Shown here piece by piece: positions 6,098-8,567 of a DNA stretch of 8,567 bases. The DNA is from Sphingomonas sp. UBA1000 (lineage in GTDB: Bacteria; Pseudomonadota; Alphaproteobacteria; Sphingomonadales; Sphingomonadaceae): the NCBI GenBank assembly GCA_002291855.1, contig DBAW01000204.1, positions 1 to 8,567 on the forward strand, written 5' to 3'. The notes under the pieces are model-generated. The model did no database searches and was not told the DNA's origin. It saw only the letters and a program-made list of their open reading frames with translations. How positions within the stretch are numbered: position 1 is the first letter of the stretch; every line of letters starts with the position of its first letter. A program made the position numbers and the translations under genes.

Positions 6098-6607
6098 ATG
6101 TCGTTCCTGATCGGCCCGCTGCTGTTCATCCTGACCGTCGCCGCGATGGAGGGCGTCGCCTATGTCGCCCATCGCTGGATCATGCACGGGCCGGGCTGGT
6201 TCCTGCACAAAAGCCATCATCGCCCCCGCACCGGATTCTGGGAACTCAACGACCTGTATTTCGTGATCTTCGCCGCGCCGTCGATCACGCTGCTGGTCGG
6301 CGCGTCGCTCGGCTGGGGGGCATGGGCCGGATGGGTCGGCGCGGGCATTGCCGGCTATGGGGCCATCTATCTCGGCTTTCACGACATCATCGTGCATCGC
6401 CGGCTCAACCACCGCTACATCCCTAAATCCGACTATATGAAGCGGATCATCCAGGCGCACCGGCTGCACCATGCGGTCGAGACCAAGGAAGGCACGGTCA
6501 GCTTCGGCTTTCTGGTCGCTCCGAAGCCCGAGGATCTGAAGGCCGAACTGGCGCGGCGCGGCCGTGCGGGCGTGCGCGCCCCGGCGCTGGGCGAAGCGCG
6601 CGGCTGA
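6098..6607 (+). CDS. crtZ: Beta-carotene hydroxylase
   Basis: CrtZ is a membrane di-iron enzyme that adds hydroxyl groups at C-3 and C-3' of beta-ionone rings, turning beta-carotene into cryptoxanthin and zeaxanthin (and canthaxanthin towards astaxanthin). With the ATG at 6098 it has 169 residues, the usual size. All His-box motifs are present: H25-H30 (HRWIMH), H37/H40/H41 (HKSHH), H95-H100 (HDIIVH) and H121/H124/H125 (HRLHH). The conserved WELNDLY follows the second box, and VSFGFL is near the C-terminus. Hydrophobic segments lie at about 3-20, 54-72 and 74-94. The start at 6098 (MSFLIG) lines up with the remembered N-terminus of Paracoccus CrtZ; the in-frame ATG at 6089 lies inside the predicted -10 box and would add three residues (MHG). 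No other carotenoid gene is in the window; CrtZ stands alone and is divergent from the small lipoprotein-like gene. Confidence 0.95.
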   Translation: MSFLIGPLLFILTVAAMEGVAYVAHRWIMHGPGWFLHKSHHRPRTGFWELNDLYFVIFAAPSITLLVGASLGWGAWAGWVGAGIAGYGAIYLGFHDIIVHRRLNHRYIPKSDYMKRIIQAHRLHHAVETKEGTVSFGFLVAPKPEDLKAELARRGRAGVRAPALGEARG

Positions 6608-6615
6608 TCGCCGGC

Positions 6616-6630
6616 GGGGCGTGGTGCCCC
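6616..6630 (+). terminator. Small hairpin after crtZ, weak terminator candidate
   Basis: GGGGC-GTGGT-GCCCC, a perfect 5-bp GC stem, starts eight bases after the crtZ stop codon. It is followed by ACAGGAAAAT and not by a T-run, so it is not a canonical intrinsic terminator. It may only protect the 3' end or be chance. Confidence 0.25.
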
Positions 6631-6639
6631 ACAGGAAAA

Positions 6640-6709
6640 TCTAGAGCGGTCGATTTACCGCATTTTCCGAGTCGCCGGGTGATTCAACCCGGCTTGAAAA
6701 TGCTCTAGA
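6640..6709. repeat. Extragenic palindromic element between convergent genes
   Basis: About 70 bases form a nested palindrome. Outer arms are TCTAGAGC (6640-6647) and GCTCTAGA (6702-6709). Middle arms are GCATTTTC (6660-6667) and GAAAATGC (6696-6703). The inner hairpin is GCCGGGT (6674-6680), loop GATTCA, ACCCGGC (6687-6693). The outer and middle arms share bases on the right side, so they are alternative pairings. The GAAAATGCTCTAGA end resembles dispersed extragenic palindromes that I recall from alphaproteobacterial genomes; only one copy is in this window. It may serve as a two-way transcription end between crtZ and the adhesin gene, though it lacks a T-run. Its right end holds the TAG stop codon of the adhesin gene. 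Confidence 0.6.
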
Positions 6710-8474
6710 ACTCGCCGGCCACGCCGACCCGGAATGCCTGGTTGCGGCCGCCGGCGCTGGAAAAGGCTGCGGTCAGCGCCACCGGATCTTCCACGTTCAG
6801 GCGGTGCGAAACTGCCACGCCGATCGCCTGTTCGCCGCGAAAGCTGGCCCCGTTCATCACATAGGCGGTCCGGCCCGGCGCCGACGGGATCGGCGCCGAT
6901 GCCATCGCAACGGCGGTGGCCACCCCCCGCCGCGTTTCGCGTCGATCAATCCCCATCTGCCGGTCCAGGCGCGCGAAATCGGCCGGGCCGAAATCGGCGG
7001 TCGCCAGATTGCCGGCCGCGTCCGTCGTCACATAGCGCACATCCCCGGACTGCGCGGCACGGCTGGCCGCAGACCCGATGCCCGCCATGGTATAGGTCGC
7101 CCCCTGCCCGCCAATGGCAATCTGGCCGGCGCGCGCGGCCACCGCGCCGTCGCCGATCGCGACGCTTCCCGCTGCCTGTGCCCGGGCATCGCGCCCCAGC
7201 GCGATGGCACCGGTGCCATCGGCCTGCGCGCCGGTGCCCAGCGCGATGCTGTGGTCGCCCCCGGCCCGGGCACCCCCGCTCAGCGCCACCGCATTGACGC
7301 CTATGGCCGTCGGCCGTGCGCCGCTGCCGTTCACCGCGACATAGTCGGTCCGCGCAAGTGCCTGATCGGCAACCGCGCGTGCCGCCAGTGCCGTGGTCCG
7401 GGCATTGTCTGCCACAGCCCGCGCCACATCGGCGCTCACCTGCGCGGCGTCCGCGCTCGACTGGGCGACATCGGCCCGGACCCGCGCCGCATCTGCCGCC
7501 GCCTGGGCGGTGGCGGCGTTGGCAAGTGCCGTATCGGCCACGGCGCGTGTCACCTGCCCGTTGGAGATTGCCTGCTGCGCCAGGCTGTTGGCGGCATCGG
7601 CGCGCGCCTGGGCCAGTGCCGCTTCCTGCCGGGCGGTGTCTGCCAGGGACTGGGCATTGGCGGCTTCAAACCGTGCAGTGTCCGCTGTGGCCTGCGCCGT
7701 TGCGGCATTGGCAAGCGCGGAATCGGCGGTGGTCTGGGCCGCTGCCGCACTGGTGGTGGCTGCCGTCACCGCCTGGTTGGTCGTGTGCAACTGCCCTCCG
7801 GTCACGGCGTCGGTGCTGCCGGCGGCAAGCGTGCCATCGCCGACATTCACGATCCGCCGACTCAGGGTGGCATTGCCGACCGACAGAACATTGTCCTCCA
7901 CCGCGGTGGAACCGCGGCCCAGCGCCATCGCATTGATCCCGCTTGCCTGCGCTTCCCGGCCTATCGCAATCGACCCGGTGCCGGACGCGACCGAGAGCAA
8001 TCCCATCGCAGCCGAATCGACTGCTGTTGCCTGGGCGTTGTCCCCGAGCGCAATTCCGCGAGCGCCGCTCGCGGTCGCCTGCGAGCCAATGGCAATCGAA
8101 GCCATCCCTGACGCTTCCGTGAAGCTGCCGATCGAGGTCGAACCGCCGACCCCCGCAAAGGTGCCGCGCCCGATGCTCGTAGAGCTGGAGCCGACGGCTT
8201 CGGCCTGATAGCCGATCGCCGTCGCCGCAAACCAGTTTGCCGTGGCGCCAACCCCGATTGCCGTTGCGCCGCTCTGGGCGCTCGCTCCGCTGCCACAGGC
8301 CAAAGAATCGAAGTTGAAGGCAGTGGGCGGCGTGCCGGGCGCGGGATTGGTCACGCACACCTCCTGGGCGTGCGCGCCGGTTCCGGCGAACAGGCCCATG
8401 GCGAGGCCGAGCGCGCCTCCGAAACGCATCATCACGGGCCGTGGCCCGCGCCGAACTGAACAAGCTCCGATCAT
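6705..8474 (-). CDS. YadA-like trimeric autotransporter adhesin
   Basis: This 589-residue protein is a type Vc secreted, outer-membrane anchored trimeric adhesin. In order: a signal peptide with hydrophobic core at about 17-31 and likely cleavage after Ala36 (GAHA before QEV); a first head block (about 61-200) of YadA-type repeats such as ATAIGVGATA, ASIAIGSQA, SIAIGREA and NAMALGRG; a neck (about 207-236: RIVNVGDGTLAAGSTDAVTG, then GQLHTTNQAV); an Ala-rich coiled coil (about 237-377); a second head block (about 389-456, SIALGTGAQ, AIALGRDA, SVAIGDGA, QIAIGGQG); and the YadA C-terminal anchor (about 505-589) with RRGVATAVAMASAP, a GEQAIGVAVSHR strand and a terminal Phe, as expected for a BamA substrate. 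Cys40 and Cys60 may pair. The ATG at 8474 has GGGAG six bases upstream; ATGs at 8432 and 8429 are alternatives, and the longer open frame to 8552 lacks such a site. Ligand unknown. Confidence 0.92.
   Translation of the reverse strand: MIGACSVRRGPRPVMMRFGGALGLAMGLFAGTGAHAQEVCVTNPAPGTPPTAFNFDSLACGSGASAQSGATAIGVGATANWFAATAIGYQAEAVGSSSTSIGRGTFAGVGGSTSIGSFTEASGMASIAIGSQATASGARGIALGDNAQATAVDSAAMGLLSVASGTGSIAIGREAQASGINAMALGRGSTAVEDNVLSVGNATLSRRIVNVGDGTLAAGSTDAVTGGQLHTTNQAVTAATTSAAAAQTTADSALANAATAQATADTARFEAANAQSLADTARQEAALAQARADAANSLAQQAISNGQVTRAVADTALANAATAQAAADAARVRADVAQSSADAAQVSADVARAVADNARTTALAARAVADQALARTDYVAVNGSGARPTAIGVNAVALSGGARAGGDHSIALGTGAQADGTGAIALGRDARAQAAGSVAIGDGAVAARAGQIAIGGQGATYTMAGIGSAASRAAQSGDVRYVTTDAAGNLATADFGPADFARLDRQMGIDRRETRRGVATAVAMASAPIPSAPGRTAYVMNGASFRGEQAIGVAVSHRLNVEDPVALTAAFSSAGGRNQAFRVGVAGEF
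7482..7730 (-). repeat. Internal duplicated segment in the adhesin coiled coil
   Basis: Residues 250-268 (ADSALANAATAQATADTAR) recur at 313-331 (ADTALANAATAQAAADAAR); the DNA copies lie at about 7671-7730 and 7482-7541. The wider segment is built of degenerate seven-residue, Ala/Asp/Gln-rich units. This looks like repeat growth within the stalk by duplication, so stalk length may vary between strains. Confidence 0.6.
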
Positions 8475-8567
8475 CGACGGCTCCCTTTTTCCTGCCCCCC
8501 GGCAAGCACCAGTTTTTGGCGGCAGGATGCACCAGCAGGCCCTGTGCGCCAATGGCTTATGACTTGA
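8475..8567 (-). other. Upstream region of the adhesin gene
   Basis: The 93 bp upstream of the adhesin start hold no gene. On the minus strand TCCTGCC (8527-8521) and GGCAGGA (8496-8490) can form a 7-bp stem around a 24-base loop, ending just before the AGGGAG ribosome-binding site. CTGGTGC occurs twice in the same stretch. I see no convincing -35/-10 pair; the promoter may lie beyond the right edge. Confidence 0.3.

Noticed and set aside
6804..8111. 435-residue plus-strand frame (and a 271-residue one at 7393-8208) opposite the adhesin
   Set aside because: Low-complexity antisense images of the Ala/Gly-rich repeats; the minus-strand frame has a signal peptide, head repeats and an anchor.
8475..8552. 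Longer adhesin start adding 26 residues
   Set aside because: It would put a Cys/Arg-rich segment before the signal peptide and ignores the strong GGGAG site six bases before the ATG at 8474.

Overview
The window looks like a chromosomal segment of a GC-rich alphaproteobacterium, most likely of the order Sphingomonadales. The grounds are the alphaproteobacterial-type SerC, a CrtZ carotenoid hydroxylase, a YadA-like trimeric autotransporter and small exported proteins next to sucC. The order-level placement is inference. Eight genes are supported: six on the minus strand from position 1 to 5974, one plus-strand gene (crtZ), and one minus-strand surface-protein gene at the right end.

Region 1 (1-2231, minus strand) is a serine-biosynthesis operon, read right to left as serC, a GNAT acetyltransferase, then serA. 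serA runs off the left edge. The GNAT stop and the serA start overlap as ATGA, so those two are probably translationally coupled. The serC leader can fold into hairpins, and the one nearest the gene takes up part of the ribosome-binding site. This is the place where a serC-motif leader RNA is expected in alphaproteobacteria. The GNAT carries an aminoglycoside 6'-N-acetyltransferase-like signature, which is an unexpected neighbour for serine genes.

Region 2 (2232-3775) holds a PhzF-family protein with a long, low-complexity Pro/Ala/Glu-rich tail, followed upstream by about 146 bp without a gene. Region 3 (3776-5974) holds, in transcription order, a small Cys-containing probable lipoprotein, sucC (succinyl-CoA synthetase beta subunit of the TCA cycle) and an exported protein of unknown function that starts two bases after the sucC stop. 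sucD is not next to sucC.

Region 4 (5975-6710) starts with a short divergent promoter region. Both outward-facing genes have a -10-like box a few bases before the ATG and no Shine-Dalgarno sequence, which suggests leaderless or nearly leaderless mRNAs. crtZ follows on the plus strand, then a palindromic extragenic element between convergent genes. Region 5 (6705-8474) is a 589-residue trimeric autotransporter adhesin with two YadA-like head blocks, a neck, an Ala-rich coiled coil and a C-terminal beta-barrel anchor. Its stop codon lies inside the palindromic element.

I found no tRNA, rRNA, CRISPR array, transposase or integrase, and no clear new multi-gene system. The most interesting points are the GNAT inside the serine operon, the PhzF tail, the paired leaderless promoters and the repeat that abuts the adhesin stop codon.
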